Shown: positions 37,499 through 46,422, counted from the stretch's first letter. The stretch is 64,000 nucleotides of DNA from Clostridia bacterium (GCA_017456145.1 JAFTJZ010000026.1:140699-204698), one strand, 5' to 3'. Program-made: numbers and translations. The notes: generated by a model not told the origin, from the letters alone.

Positions 37499-39118
37499 AT
37501 GAAATTAACCTACGCTATTTACGGATTGAACAGTGAGGCCGACGAAACACGGCTGATCGAGACGATCAAGCTTGCTTATCCTTCGCTGGACGTTTCTGCA
37601 AGCTATCTTTGTGCAACAATGACCATCCGCATGGAAAATGAAGGAGAGCAATCGTTTGACGAGCAGCTGAAGGCGCTCTGCGCGACAGCAGGCTTTGATC
37701 TGCAGCTGCCCCCCACCAAAAGTCAAGAACCCAATATAAAGAAAAAGAAACCGAAGAGCGGCAAAGGCACCGTTCCCGTTGCGGTCTTTGTTGCATCTCT
37801 TTGCGCTGTACTGGTTCTCTCTGTTCTGCTCACTTATACCTTTACCACAGGGATGTTCAACTCCAAGCTGCGCGAGCTTTATTTATCCGGCAACGGCACA
37901 CTGATCTCCGGCTCGGTGGAAAAGGATGAATATCAGGAGCTGGATCTGATCAGAGAGCTGTTCGATGCATATTCTGTCTACGATCTTGACGACGAAGAAA
38001 TGATGACCTCCATCCTGAAGTCTTACGTCGCCGCGACAGGAGATATTTACGCCGTCTATTATACCGCCGAGGAGCTTGAGGAGCTGTTTACCGATGATTC
38101 GGGCGAGATGGTCGGAATCGGGGTCAGCGTTGTCAACACCTTGGTGCCGGTCAACGGTGTGGAATACAATCTTCTTACGGTTATCACAACCTACAAAGAC
38201 AGCCCCGCAGCCGAGGCGGGGATTCAGCCCGGTGATATCATTTACAGCCTGATTGATCAGAACGGTGAGACGGTATACGTCGACGTTGTAGGTCAGACAC
38301 AGGCGATCAACATGATCCGCGGTCTTGAGGGCAGTGAAGTAACACTTACCATTCTTCGCCCTGAGGGGGATGAAACTTATACCCCCATGACGCTGACCAT
38401 GGAGCGACGTGCCATTGAAACACTTTCGGTGGAATACAGTATATCCAGTGCCGATCAGACAATCGGTATTGTAACCATCAGCGAATTTGATATGACCACG
38501 CCTACGCAGTTCAAGCAGGCCATGGATGATCTGATCGGGCAGGGCTGTGATAAATTTGTCTTTGACCTGCGATATAACGGTGGCGGAGACCTGCAGTCTA
38601 TCGAGGCTGTGCTGAGCACCATGCTGCAAGCCGGAGATCCCATGATCTACACGGTCGACAAAGAGGGGAATGAAGAGGTCGACGTTGTCAAGGTCGTGAA
38701 ATACAGCGGCTATTTTGAGAGCTGCAGTGTTACTGCCGAGGATATCGGAAAATATCGCGGCTATGACATGGTGGTCTTGACCAATGAATATACGGCGAGT
38801 GCCGCGGAGCTCTTTACTGCAAATCTGCGTGATTACGACATTGCCACGCAGGTCGGTGTGACAACCTTCGGTAAGGGATGTATGCAGACGATTCTGGATC
38901 TTTCCTATTTTGGCGTAGAAGGCGGTCTTCGCCTGACCACGGCCTGGTATCTGCCGCCTTGCAAAGAGACGTATCACGATATCGGCATCGTTCCCGATCC
39001 TGAAAACGAGATTCCCTTTGATCAAACGCTTTTGGAAAAATACAGCAACGTATATCTGATCCCCGAAGATGAGGACAATCAGCTTGCTGCAGCAATTGAT
39101 TTGTTACTCGGAAAATAA
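37499..39118 (+). CDS. S41 family (C-terminal processing) serine protease with a cytoplasmic N-terminal domain
   Basis: A membrane-anchored carboxyl-terminal processing protease. The 539 residues have a 90-residue cytoplasmic N-terminal part (KLTYAIYGLNSEADETRL), a lysine-rich stretch, a membrane helix (about 95-117), a PDZ domain (about 205-290; SPAAEAGIQPGDIIYS) and the S41 catalytic domain. The Ser/Lys dyad lies in NEYTASAAELF (near 434) and FGKGCMQ (near 457). ATG 37499 is preferred over 37496 for its 7-nt spacing from CGAGG. CtpA-type proteases usually lack the N-terminal domain. Substrate unknown; sporulation or cell-wall signalling are possibilities. Confidence 0.93.
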   Translation: MKLTYAIYGLNSEADETRLIETIKLAYPSLDVSASYLCATMTIRMENEGEQSFDEQLKALCATAGFDLQLPPTKSQEPNIKKKKPKSGKGTVPVAVFVASLCAVLVLSVLLTYTFTTGMFNSKLRELYLSGNGTLISGSVEKDEYQELDLIRELFDAYSVYDLDDEEMMTSILKSYVAATGDIYAVYYTAEELEELFTDDSGEMVGIGVSVVNTLVPVNGVEYNLLTVITTYKDSPAAEAGIQPGDIIYSLIDQNGETVYVDVVGQTQAINMIRGLEGSEVTLTILRPEGDETYTPMTLTMERRAIETLSVEYSISSADQTIGIVTISEFDMTTPTQFKQAMDDLIGQGCDKFVFDLRYNGGGDLQSIEAVLSTMLQAGDPMIYTVDKEGNEEVDVVKVVKYSGYFESCSVTAEDIGKYRGYDMVVLTNEYTASAAELFTANLRDYDIATQVGVTTFGKGCMQTILDLSYFGVEGGLRLTTAWYLPPCKETYHDIGIVPDPENEIPFDQTLLEKYSNVYLIPEDEDNQLAAAIDLLLGK

Positions 39119-39162
39119 TCGCGATCATGAACAAATTCAAATAAAAAGGAGAAAATACAATC

Positions 39163-39645
39163 ATGGCTAAAAAGCAAATGTACACCAGCGAAGGTTTGAA
39201 GAAACTGCAGGAAGAGCTGCTTTATCTGAAAACAACCCGCCGCGATGAAATTAAAAACGATATTGCCGTCGCACGTTCTTTTGGAGACTTGTCCGAGAAT
39301 TCCGAGTACGATGAGGCAAGAAATGAGCAAGCGAAGAACGAGGCTCGCATCAAGGAGCTTGAGGAGCTGATCGATAATGCAGAGGTCATTGATGAAAATG
39401 AGATCGATACCTCCGTTGTCAGCCTTGGCTCGGTCGTTCGCGTATTTGATGAGGAGCTGCAGGAGGAGATCGAATATTCTCTGGTCGGTTCCAACGAGGC
39501 AAATCCGCTGCTGAGTCGTATTTCCGACCAGTCTCCGGTCGGCAGAGCATTGATGGGAACCCGCGAGGGTGCCGTACTGCACGTTGAGACCCCCTCCGGA
39601 GAGATCGTTTTGCGTGTGCTTGAGGTCACAAGACCCAAAGTCTGA
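39163..39645 (+). CDS. greA: Transcription elongation factor GreA
   Basis: GreA rescues backtracked RNA polymerase by stimulating transcript cleavage. The 160 residues have the N-terminal coiled coil (YTSEGLKKLQEEL through the acidic tip GDLSENSEYDEARNEQA) and the C-terminal FKBP-like domain (SRISDQSPVGRALMG). It starts behind AAAAGGAG and is followed at once by a membrane protein gene that may be co-translated. Confidence 0.97.
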   Translation: MAKKQMYTSEGLKKLQEELLYLKTTRRDEIKNDIAVARSFGDLSENSEYDEARNEQAKNEARIKELEELIDNAEVIDENEIDTSVVSLGSVVRVFDEELQEEIEYSLVGSNEANPLLSRISDQSPVGRALMGTREGAVLHVETPSGEIVLRVLEVTRPKV

Positions 39646-39652
39646 TGAACAA

Positions 39653-40441
39653 ATGGAAGACATGATGAACAATTCACTTCCCGATAACGACGAGCAAAAG
39701 CTGTCCGGTGAGGACGTCGATGTTGTGGAGCGCAGCCCTTTTTTGAAGTGGCTCGATAACTTTTGGTACCATTATAAATGGACGGTCATCATTATTGCTT
39801 TCTTTGCGATCGTTTTGATCGTCTGCGTAGCGCAGATGTTCAGCGATCCCGTATACGATATCAATATCACATATTGCGGTCCGTACGGTTTCAGCGCTGC
39901 AGAGGCTGAGCAGATGTACCTGGATCTTTCCGATGCACTTCCTGCAGATTTGAATGGCGACGGTGCCAAATATGCGGGCTTTATCCGTTATCAGGTCTAT
40001 TCCGAGGCAGAGATCGAGGAGGAATGGCGACAGGTGGAGGCCGCAAGAAAAGATGCGGAGGCGAAGGGAGAGGATCCCGGTAAGATCACCTCCTCTATCA
40101 ATCTGGCGTATAACAGCGACCAATATTCGCAGTTTACCAATTCACTCCTGACGGGGCAGTGCTACATCTTCCTTTGCAGTCCTTTTATCTACGAAGAAAT
40201 GAAATCGAGCGGTCGCGTCTGCCCGCTTTCCGACGCGCTGGATACCTTGCCAAGCTACGCTAATGACGAGTACACCGTGCTTTTGAAAGACACGCCGATG
40301 TATCAAAATTCAGAGATCCTTCAAAAGCTGCCCGAAGACACGGTGGTATGCCTTTTGAATGAAATTCCGCAGCTTTTCGCACAAAGCAGTGAGGATGATC
40401 ATCTAAATGCGGTCAACACCTTTGCAGGAATGATCAAATAA
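39653..40441 (+). CDS. Single-pass membrane protein of unknown function downstream of greA
   Basis: The 262-residue product has an acidic cytoplasmic N-terminus, one membrane helix (about 42-62: KWTVIIIAFFAIVLIVCVAQMF) and a 200-residue outside domain with no motif I recognise. The start is uncertain: ATG 39653, 39662 and 39665 are all in frame and none has a strong ribosome-binding site. It begins 8 bp after the greA stop, so coupling to greA is likely. A strong terminator follows. Confidence 0.82.
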   Translation: MEDMMNNSLPDNDEQKLSGEDVDVVERSPFLKWLDNFWYHYKWTVIIIAFFAIVLIVCVAQMFSDPVYDINITYCGPYGFSAAEAEQMYLDLSDALPADLNGDGAKYAGFIRYQVYSEAEIEEEWRQVEAARKDAEAKGEDPGKITSSINLAYNSDQYSQFTNSLLTGQCYIFLCSPFIYEEMKSSGRVCPLSDALDTLPSYANDEYTVLLKDTPMYQNSEILQKLPEDTVVCLLNEIPQLFAQSSEDDHLNAVNTFAGMIK

Positions 40442-40446
40442 AAAAT

Positions 40447-40496
40447 AACGACTCTCTTTGACTGTCCGTTTGTCGACACAAAGAGAGTCGTTTTTC
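40447..40496 (+). terminator. Terminator of the greA unit
   Basis: AACGACTCTCTTTG and CAAAGAGAGTCGTT form a 14-bp perfect stem followed by a U run. Confidence 0.93.
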
Positions 40497-40506
40497 ATTC
40501 TTTTTC

Positions 40507-40515
40507 TGGTATAAT
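40507..40515 (+). promoter_or_regulatory. Extended -10 promoter of the coiled-coil lipoprotein gene
   Basis: TGGTATAAT combines an extended TGn with a perfect TATAAT. The -35 region is poor and lies in the terminator. Confidence 0.6.
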
Positions 40516-40571
40516 ACATTTGCGCGTAGGAAACTTAAAAATTTACGCCAAAAAACGAAAGGGGAAGAACG

Positions 40572-41405
40572 ATGAAAAACAACAAGATCAAAGCAAAAAC
40601 CCGGGTCATCGCCTGTGTGCTTGGATGCACTCTGCTCTTGAGCGGCTGCGCACCGCAAGAGCAAATCAAAGATGACGTGGAGAATACAGGGGCATCCTCC
40701 GGGAACGACACTGCTGTGTATCAGGCACGATTGATGTATTATGAATCGCAGCTGAAGAGTCTGGAAGAGCAGCTGACCACCATGGACGAGCAGATGGCAG
40801 AGCTGCAAGCGGAGTATCTGGAGGAGGCGCAATCGATGCAAGAGGAAATCGAGGCACTGCGAGCCGACAACCAAAGGCTGCAGGAGGAAGTGGAAACAAC
40901 GAAACAAAGCAGTAGCGAAGGAGACGCGCAAAGCGGCAATGACACTCCCAAAAATCCGGAGCCGCATCCGGAAAATGTCGGCACGGATCAGAATTCAGAT
41001 GAAACACAAGGCAGCGGTAGGGAAGGTGTAACAAGCGCATATACCTATCAAACGACACAAAGCGGAATTATTCTGACAAAGTACATAGGCAAAGACAGTA
41101 TCGTTACCGTGCCGGCTGCGTTGGATGGACAGAAGGTGATCGGACTTGCCGACAGCGTATTTGCGGGAACACAGGTCACAAAGGTAGTATTGCCGGAAAC
41201 CGTACAAACACTTGGTTGGTTTACCTTCTACGGCTGCACCGCGCTGTGTGAGGTGAGCATCCCCGCGTCGGTCACAAATATCGGTTATGCTTCCTTTGAC
41301 GGGTGCAGCAGCACTTTGACATTGACGGTTGCGGAAAATTCATATGCGCAAAAGTATGCAGCCAGCTTTGCGTTGCGTTATACGGTCGCAGACGTGCGAT
41401 CATAA
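40572..41405 (+). CDS. Lipoprotein with coiled coil and BspA-like leucine-rich repeats
   Basis: The 277-residue product has a lipoprotein signal peptide with lipobox LLLSGC near residues 21-26. A long coiled coil follows (about 50-112: YESQLKSLEEQLTTMDEQMAEL), then a low-complexity polar linker (about 113-155). The C-terminal region (about 156-277) contains BspA-type leucine-rich repeats (VVLPETVQTLGWFTFYGCTALCEVSIPASVTNIG). It should be anchored to the outer face of the membrane. LRR_5 domains usually bind proteins or surfaces; no partner is evident here. Confidence 0.88.
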   Translation: MKNNKIKAKTRVIACVLGCTLLLSGCAPQEQIKDDVENTGASSGNDTAVYQARLMYYESQLKSLEEQLTTMDEQMAELQAEYLEEAQSMQEEIEALRADNQRLQEEVETTKQSSSEGDAQSGNDTPKNPEPHPENVGTDQNSDETQGSGREGVTSAYTYQTTQSGIILTKYIGKDSIVTVPAALDGQKVIGLADSVFAGTQVTKVVLPETVQTLGWFTFYGCTALCEVSIPASVTNIGYASFDGCSSTLTLTVAENSYAQKYAASFALRYTVADVRS

Positions 41406-41459
41406 GTATATACAGTCTGTTCACGCTTTACGCTCAACTGCCTAAAAGCATTTATAAGG

Positions 41460-41521
41460 AAAAGCGGCACCCGATAAGGTACCGCCTTTCCTTGTGATAG
41501 TCGTCGAATGATCGGCGGCTT
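41460..41521 (-). repeat. 62-bp direct repeat with terminator, copy A
   Basis: Differs from copy B (42858-42919) at one base over 62 bp. Read on the minus strand it starts 2 bp after the stop of the sigma-partner gene. It contains GCGGTACC/GGGTGCCGC followed by a short U run, so it also works as a terminator. Confidence 0.85.
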
Positions 41522-41523
41522 AT

Positions 41524-42168
41524 TTATTCGTTAAGCAATGCATTGAGATTATCCCAAAATACACTTTCATCAGAATTGCCCATTGAAAGAATTTGATAGT
41601 AACAATCGTTATACTCAAATTCAGCCGCAAAATTGTATTTATAGGTGGATCCATCTGTCCCACGTTTTTCATATTGAACAGTGACTCCATTAATTATTAC
41701 CGTTTCTCCCTCGTCAACAAGATTTGCAATTTTGTTATTGTAAGGGGAAAAATGAATACCAAAACCAAATTCATCTTCGGGCATAATATTCACAAAGCTC
41801 ACGGCGTGATAGTTATTGACATTGTCAAGCTCGTGTACTAACCGCAGTTCGTAATCATTCAAAGTCGCAAAATCAATATTTTCTAACAAAGTATCGTTGC
41901 CAACTACGGCGGCAAGTTCTTCATAGTTATCAAAGTATGTGTTACTTCTCTCAAAGATTTCATCTTCTGATAAGCACGAATGATAACCTATCAAATTAGG
42001 TATTGCAAATACTCCTACCATAACAACAAGGCAGAGGCACGCTGCTATCGATGCCCACTTTATCCAAGCGTTCTTTTTCTTCTTTTGCACCTTCTCGGCA
42101 GGTGCAGCCTTCATGATGAGCTCGGGATCAAGACCGCTGAGGCTCATATAAATATTCTTATTCGTCAT
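41524..42168 (-). CDS. Membrane partner (putative anti-sigma factor) of the ECF sigma factor
   Basis: The 214-residue product has a short cytoplasmic N-terminus (MTNKNIYMSLSGLDPELIMKAAP), a basic stretch, one membrane helix (about 38-58: WASIAACLCLVVMVGVFAI) and an outside domain of 150 residues. Its start overlaps the sigma gene by 4 nt. This arrangement suggests an anti-sigma or regulatory partner, though no zinc-binding anti-sigma motif is visible. The gene is AT-richer than the surrounding housekeeping genes. Confidence 0.78.
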   Translation of the reverse strand: MTNKNIYMSLSGLDPELIMKAAPAEKVQKKKKNAWIKWASIAACLCLVVMVGVFAIPNLIGYHSCLSEDEIFERSNTYFDNYEELAAVVGNDTLLENIDFATLNDYELRLVHELDNVNNYHAVSFVNIMPEDEFGFGIHFSPYNNKIANLVDEGETVIINGVTVQYEKRGTDGSTYKYNFAAEFEYNDCYYQILSMGNSDESVFWDNLNALLNE

Positions 42169-42722
42169 ACGTCAAAGCCCTCCTTGTGTAAAAATTCTTT
42201 CAGCTTTTTTCTTGTGCGGAGCAAGAGGACGGTTACGGAGCTTTCTTTCATTCCGTACTCCTCCGCGATCTCGGCTACGGAGCTTGAGTACCAATACCGT
42301 CGCACAAAAACATTCTGCGTTTTGTCGGGCAAAGACCAAACGAACTTATTTAACGCTTCTCTCAAAGCAACACTCTCGCCAATGTTCTCTCCGCTGTCGC
42401 CCGCGGGAATACACTCGGCAAGCTCGTCAAGAACAAGCATCACTTGTCCTCCTCGTTTCTGCGTGTGGTATTCCTCATAACGGTCAAGGGAAAGCTGTCG
42501 GCTTATCATCCCAACGTATGGTTTTAGCGGGTCGGGACGATTGGGTGGAACGGTGTTCCACGTTTTGAGATAAGTATCGTTTACGATTTCTTTTGCATCT
42601 TCGTCATTTTCGAGAATGCGATATGCGATGTAATGGCAGTACCGTCCGTACTTCTTTTCAGTTTCGGATATAGCAGACTCCGAGCGCTCAAAATATAGAT
42701 CTACTATCTGCTTATCTTCCAT
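42165..42722 (-). CDS. ECF-type RNA polymerase sigma factor
   Basis: A 185-residue group 4 sigma factor with region 2 (YGRYCHYIAYRILENDEDAKEIVNDTYLKTW) and region 4 (LPDKTQNVFVRRYWYSSSVAEIAEEYGMKESSVTVLLLRTRKKL). It binds core RNA polymerase and would direct it to a regulon set by an outside signal. Translationally coupled to the membrane partner. A TATAAT-like -10 lies in the AT-rich leader near 42830. Confidence 0.93.
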   Translation of the reverse strand: MEDKQIVDLYFERSESAISETEKKYGRYCHYIAYRILENDEDAKEIVNDTYLKTWNTVPPNRPDPLKPYVGMISRQLSLDRYEEYHTQKRGGQVMLVLDELAECIPAGDSGENIGESVALREALNKFVWSLPDKTQNVFVRRYWYSSSVAEIAEEYGMKESSVTVLLLRTRKKLKEFLHKEGFDV

Positions 42723-42857
42723 AACTCACACTCCTTTCGTGTGTTCTTGAAGGTCCTTCACCCTAAATAACGGGAAAATTACCATCCACACGACACTCTG
42801 ACGAAAACTTTTTTATATTATATCATATTTTTTCTAAATATATGTGAACTGAAATCA

Positions 42858-42919
42858 AAAAGCGGCACCCGATAAGGTACCGCCTTTCCTTGTGGTAGTC
42901 GTCGAATGATCGGCGGCTT
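42858..42919 (-). repeat. 62-bp direct repeat with terminator, copy B
   Basis: Nearly identical to copy A and in the same orientation. It begins 1 bp past the stop of the minus-strand lipoprotein gene. GCGGTACC/GGGTGCCGC plus five U makes it a plausible terminator for that gene. Confidence 0.85.
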
Positions 42920-42920
42920 G

Positions 42921-43544
42921 TTATTGAGAACTTTGCAACTCTGCAACTTCATCTAAAGATGTAACTAACTTAATATCTCCAACCTCTGCGTTTCCAAGCA
43001 ATAATCCATTTTGGGCAATAGTCTGAATTGCAATTACTTCATAATCACCAAGTGGCTCAACGGTTTCAAGTCGTATAAACATTTCTCTGAATATGTTTCG
43101 GAAAGTTTGAGCATTGACCTGCGATTCTGTCGGTATAATTGCTCGGAGTACAGCAAATGACAGTTCAGAGCTTGGCGTAAATTCAATCACTTTATTATTG
43201 ATCTTAATTATTTCGCTATCAATTTTAATAGTTATTTCCTTGTCCTTATCGGGTACAGCATCATATAATTGCATAATATCAAGCCGTAATTCTCTGCGGA
43301 GCAGATTATGCCAAACATACACGGTCTGAATCGTATCTGTTTCGGTTTTAGTAATCGCATAAGCAAACAACGCTTCATTTGGCAGGAGCATTTCTTCAAT
43401 TACATCATCGTTGGGATCATTTCGATCTTGGCTATTAAGCATATATGATGAAAAGAAAGCGTAGTTTTCTGACGACTTGTTGCACCCCGAAAACGCCGCA
43501 AGGCACAGAGTTATTGCAAATATCGTCAATAATATTCGTTTCAT
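42921..43544 (-). CDS. Predicted lipoprotein of unknown function
   Basis: The 207-residue product has a lipoprotein signal peptide with lipobox AAFSGC near residues 15-20, and no domain I recognise in the 187-residue mature part. It is AT-rich like the adjacent sigma operon and lies between repeat copies B and C. No promoter is visible in the 17 bp between its start and copy C. It may be a sensor or target protein of the neighbouring ECF system, but this is context only. Confidence 0.8.
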   Translation of the reverse strand: MKRILLTIFAITLCLAAFSGCNKSSENYAFFSSYMLNSQDRNDPNDDVIEEMLLPNEALFAYAITKTETDTIQTVYVWHNLLRRELRLDIMQLYDAVPDKDKEITIKIDSEIIKINNKVIEFTPSSELSFAVLRAIIPTESQVNAQTFRNIFREMFIRLETVEPLGDYEVIAIQTIAQNGLLLGNAEVGDIKLVTSLDEVAELQSSQ

Positions 43545-43561
43545 ATTTGTCTCCTTTTTTA

Positions 43562-43590
43562 TGATAGTCGTCGAATGATCGGCGGGCTTA
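43562..43590 (-). repeat. Partial copy C of the 62-bp repeat
   Basis: Shares TAGTCGTCGAATGATCGGCGG and the flanking bases with copies A and B but lacks the terminator half. Read on the minus strand, the bases just before it include CTT-GGA-GAA-TAA, similar to the CTT-AAC-GAA-TAA that ends the sigma-partner gene before copy A. It may mark the remnant of a lost gene end. Confidence 0.65.
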
Positions 43591-43668
43591 ATTTATTCTC
43601 CAAGTAAGGTGCAGGAAAAAACGCAAATTCCGCGCGGCAAAAAAGCCTATCGTCGGAATTTTTACGTA

Positions 43669-43693
43669 GGGGCTGCGCCAATGACGCAGCCCC
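43669..43693 (-). repeat. Palindrome of the composite repeat family, third copy
   Basis: On the minus strand it reads GGGGCTGCGTCATTGGCGCAGCCCC, the leading palindrome of the copies around asd, followed by CCGACGATAGGC, which resembles their next segment. It lies 15 bp past the mannosidase stop in the same gene-relative orientation. Confidence 0.75.
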
Positions 43694-43708
43694 ACATTTG
43701 ATAAATGA

Positions 43709-46264
43709 TTATGACAGTGCGATGGTGAGGATCTTCTTTGCGGGAACCTCAATGACCAGCTTGCCGTCCTTGATCGGGAGTGCCTCAAGCTTTTCCTCTC
43801 CCATGGTAGTCAGAGCCGCGGTCTTGTACGCCTCGCCAAGCGAGATGGTCAGCGTGACGGTATGTGTGTCGGTGTTGAACAGACGCATGATGGTGGCACT
43901 GCTGTCCTCAGCCTTCTTGAAAGCAGACATACGGATGTACTCGTTATCGAAAGCAACGTAATCGGCCTTTGCGGGAGCAGAGCCTTCGTGAATGCCCGTA
44001 CCGATCGCAAGAACGGCATTGCCGGCAAAGACGTAGCCAAGCCCGTAAGCCTCAGCCTGCTTGTCGGTTTCGTAAGGAACAACGGCATACTCCAGCGTGT
44101 ACTCGCCCTTGCATTGACCCTTCGGCGTGGGGAATTTACCCCAGTCACCGATCTCACCCACGCAGCGCAGCAGCGTGATGGCGATGGTATTCTTACCATT
44201 GCGCAGTATCTCATACTCGCAAAGTCCGCGGTTGGCGACCATCAGCGCGTCGCCGCCGTTGTCTGTCTCCAGCGTTACAAACGCCTGATCTCTTTGCGTG
44301 TTATAGGGGATTCTCCAGGTGTGCGCGGGCTCGATACTGCGGCGAACCACGTCAAACTGACCCTCTGCAAGAACCGTGGTCGTCTGAATCTCGCTGTCAA
44401 ACAGCGCGCGGATGCGGTGGTTCTCAGCGCGGTTGTTGACGACCGTGCGGACGTCGGCACGGGCAACACCGTCGGAGAGTGTGACATAAGTGGTGATATC
44501 CGCATCCATGGCAATGTCGATCACTGCTTTGAAGGTGACGGAGTAGGGAGTGACCTTGTCCAGCGTGATGGTAGCCTTGGTGTCGGCGTTGGTCACGGGG
44601 ATATCGCCCTCAACGGGACCGTAGTTATAAAGGTTACCGTAATCCTTGGTATCCTCAAACAGGTTCTGTGCAGCGTATACGCGGCCGGAACGCTTGTTGG
44701 TCAGATCGAAGGTACCGTTCTCGTTGAACTGAACGCGGACGTACTCGTTCTCCATGTAATCATTGCCATATTTGATGGCGGTCTTGAGATCGGCAGCCTG
44801 CTTTTTAACACTGTAGACCGAATATCCGATGCCGTGCGTTCTGACCTGCATCTCAACCTCAAAGCGATTGACGTACTTGGGTTGACGGAAACGGTCGTCG
44901 GGCAAGGTGTAGGTGAACTGGTTTCTGATGAGCTTGGTTTCAGCGGGAACGGGATTGCCGTTCTCATCAAAGATGGCAATGGCCTCAACCATATCGTCTT
45001 TCTCAAAATCAACGTTGGCGCGGACAGTAATGACAGAGTCGTTGGGCTCAAGGGAAAGAACGACGATTGCATGGTCGCCACCGCATCCCGAGGTGTCCAC
45101 GGCAGCTGCCAGATAATCAAGAGAGCCGTCGCGCAAGCCCTCGCCGCAGGCGATGGACTTGGCAAAGCGCTGTTTCATCTCGTCGTAAATCTCGTCGCAG
45201 GAGCAGGAGCATATGGAGTCGTGCGGATGGTTCTGCATCAGCTTACGCCAAGCGTAGGTGAAGAAATCCTGCTTATACTTGCCGCCGTTGAGCATGGCAA
45301 GCACGGAGACCGGCTCGGCAATTCTCTCCAGCAGATGCTGTGCGTCGTGGTTGTCCTGCTTGATGTCCACGCGCGCGGATGCGGTGTTGATCAGAAGGTT
45401 ATGCCCCGAGGTCAGCTGACCTGCGATCTCACCCTCGAAAACGCTGAGGTTATCCTTATTCTTGCGGATTTCCTCGATATATTCACCGAAGTTGGACTGT
45501 TTGACGACAACCTCGTCCTGTACCTCGTTAGCCAGCTTGATGGCCTTGTGAAGATCCATCTGAATGGGCTGATGGTCGCAGCCGTTCATACCGAGCAGGT
45601 GATCGGTGGTGGCAAAACGGGAGGTGGAGGCAACGATATGCTTGAGTCTTTGCTTAAGCGCTTCGGGCTCGGTGGGGAGCTCCATAGCGTTGTGATACCA
45701 GTTGGCAAACATAACGCCGATGATCTCGGAGCCGTCGGGAGAGCGCCAGATGATCTCGCTCTTGGTCATGCCGTTTTGTTTGACGACCTCATTGTCCGTG
45801 CCGATGTCGTTGACACCACGACCGAAAATCGCGTTGTCAAAGCCGAAACCGCGCACGATCTGCGGCGCCTGAGAGACGTTACCGAAGGAATCGGGGAAGT
45901 AGCCGCTGTGAACGGGATCGGCGCCGATCTCCTTACAAAAACGGATGCCGTAGAGCATATTGCGGACGTTCGCCTCGCCGCTGGTGAGGTATTCGTCCTG
46001 CAGCTGATACCAAGGACCGATCTGAATCCGTCCTTCGCGGATCAGCTTATACAAACGATCCTTCATCTGAGGACGAATCTCCAGATAGTCCTCAACCACG
46101 ATGAACTGGCCGTCCATGTGATAATACGTGTAGTCCTCGTTTTCCTCCATGACCTGAATGAGATTGTCAAACAGATCGATCAAGCGAATGCGGTGCTTTT
46201 CAAAGGGAAGATACCACTCTCTGTCCCAATGGGAGTGAGGAATGATGTGCAACGTCTTTTTCAT
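43709..46264 (-). CDS. Glycoside hydrolase family 38 alpha-mannosidase
   Basis: A cytoplasmic exo-mannosidase (no signal peptide) that could act on imported mannosides or N-glycan fragments. The 851 residues start MKKTLHIIPHSHWDREW, with zinc ligands His10, His12 and Asp14. The nucleophile is Asp125 in GYFPDSFGN. Helical and beta-sandwich domains follow, as in MngB-like enzymes. The start complementary to 46262-46264 has AAGGAG 8 nt upstream; the longer frame from 46399 runs through the promoter and is rejected. No sugar transporter is nearby. Confidence 0.94.
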   Translation of the reverse strand: MKKTLHIIPHSHWDREWYLPFEKHRIRLIDLFDNLIQVMEENEDYTYYHMDGQFIVVEDYLEIRPQMKDRLYKLIREGRIQIGPWYQLQDEYLTSGEANVRNMLYGIRFCKEIGADPVHSGYFPDSFGNVSQAPQIVRGFGFDNAIFGRGVNDIGTDNEVVKQNGMTKSEIIWRSPDGSEIIGVMFANWYHNAMELPTEPEALKQRLKHIVASTSRFATTDHLLGMNGCDHQPIQMDLHKAIKLANEVQDEVVVKQSNFGEYIEEIRKNKDNLSVFEGEIAGQLTSGHNLLINTASARVDIKQDNHDAQHLLERIAEPVSVLAMLNGGKYKQDFFTYAWRKLMQNHPHDSICSCSCDEIYDEMKQRFAKSIACGEGLRDGSLDYLAAAVDTSGCGGDHAIVVLSLEPNDSVITVRANVDFEKDDMVEAIAIFDENGNPVPAETKLIRNQFTYTLPDDRFRQPKYVNRFEVEMQVRTHGIGYSVYSVKKQAADLKTAIKYGNDYMENEYVRVQFNENGTFDLTNKRSGRVYAAQNLFEDTKDYGNLYNYGPVEGDIPVTNADTKATITLDKVTPYSVTFKAVIDIAMDADITTYVTLSDGVARADVRTVVNNRAENHRIRALFDSEIQTTTVLAEGQFDVVRRSIEPAHTWRIPYNTQRDQAFVTLETDNGGDALMVANRGLCEYEILRNGKNTIAITLLRCVGEIGDWGKFPTPKGQCKGEYTLEYAVVPYETDKQAEAYGLGYVFAGNAVLAIGTGIHEGSAPAKADYVAFDNEYIRMSAFKKAEDSSATIMRLFNTDTHTVTLTISLGEAYKTAALTTMGEEKLEALPIKDGKLVIEVPAKKILTIALS

Positions 46265-46313
46265 GATCACTACTCCTTTAGTGTAATCGTTGCCCCCGCA
46301 GGGGATTTGGTTT

Positions 46314-46342
46314 ATTATACCATGGGACGGGCAGCAAGTCAA
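46314..46342 (-). promoter_or_regulatory. Promoter of the alpha-mannosidase gene
   Basis: Minus strand TTGACT (46337-46342), 17 bp, TATAAT (46314-46319). A CCCCTGCGGGG mini-hairpin lies in the leader. Confidence 0.82.
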
Positions 46343-46393
46343 GCATTCACGAAAAAGATTTTCGAATATTTGAAGGATTTTTTTGAAAATCTC

Positions 46394-46422
46394 TTGCATT
46401 GCGATACAAGATGTGCTATAAT
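46394..46422 (+). promoter_or_regulatory. Promoter of the HPr-kinase-like gene
   Basis: TTGCAT (46394-46399), 17 bp, TATAAT (46417-46422). It points away from the mannosidase promoter. Confidence 0.8.

Noticed and set aside
41460-43590. Integron cassette array
   Set aside because: The repeats sit at gene ends as attC sites do, but no attC core pairs and no integrase gene were seen, so only a generic recombination origin is proposed.
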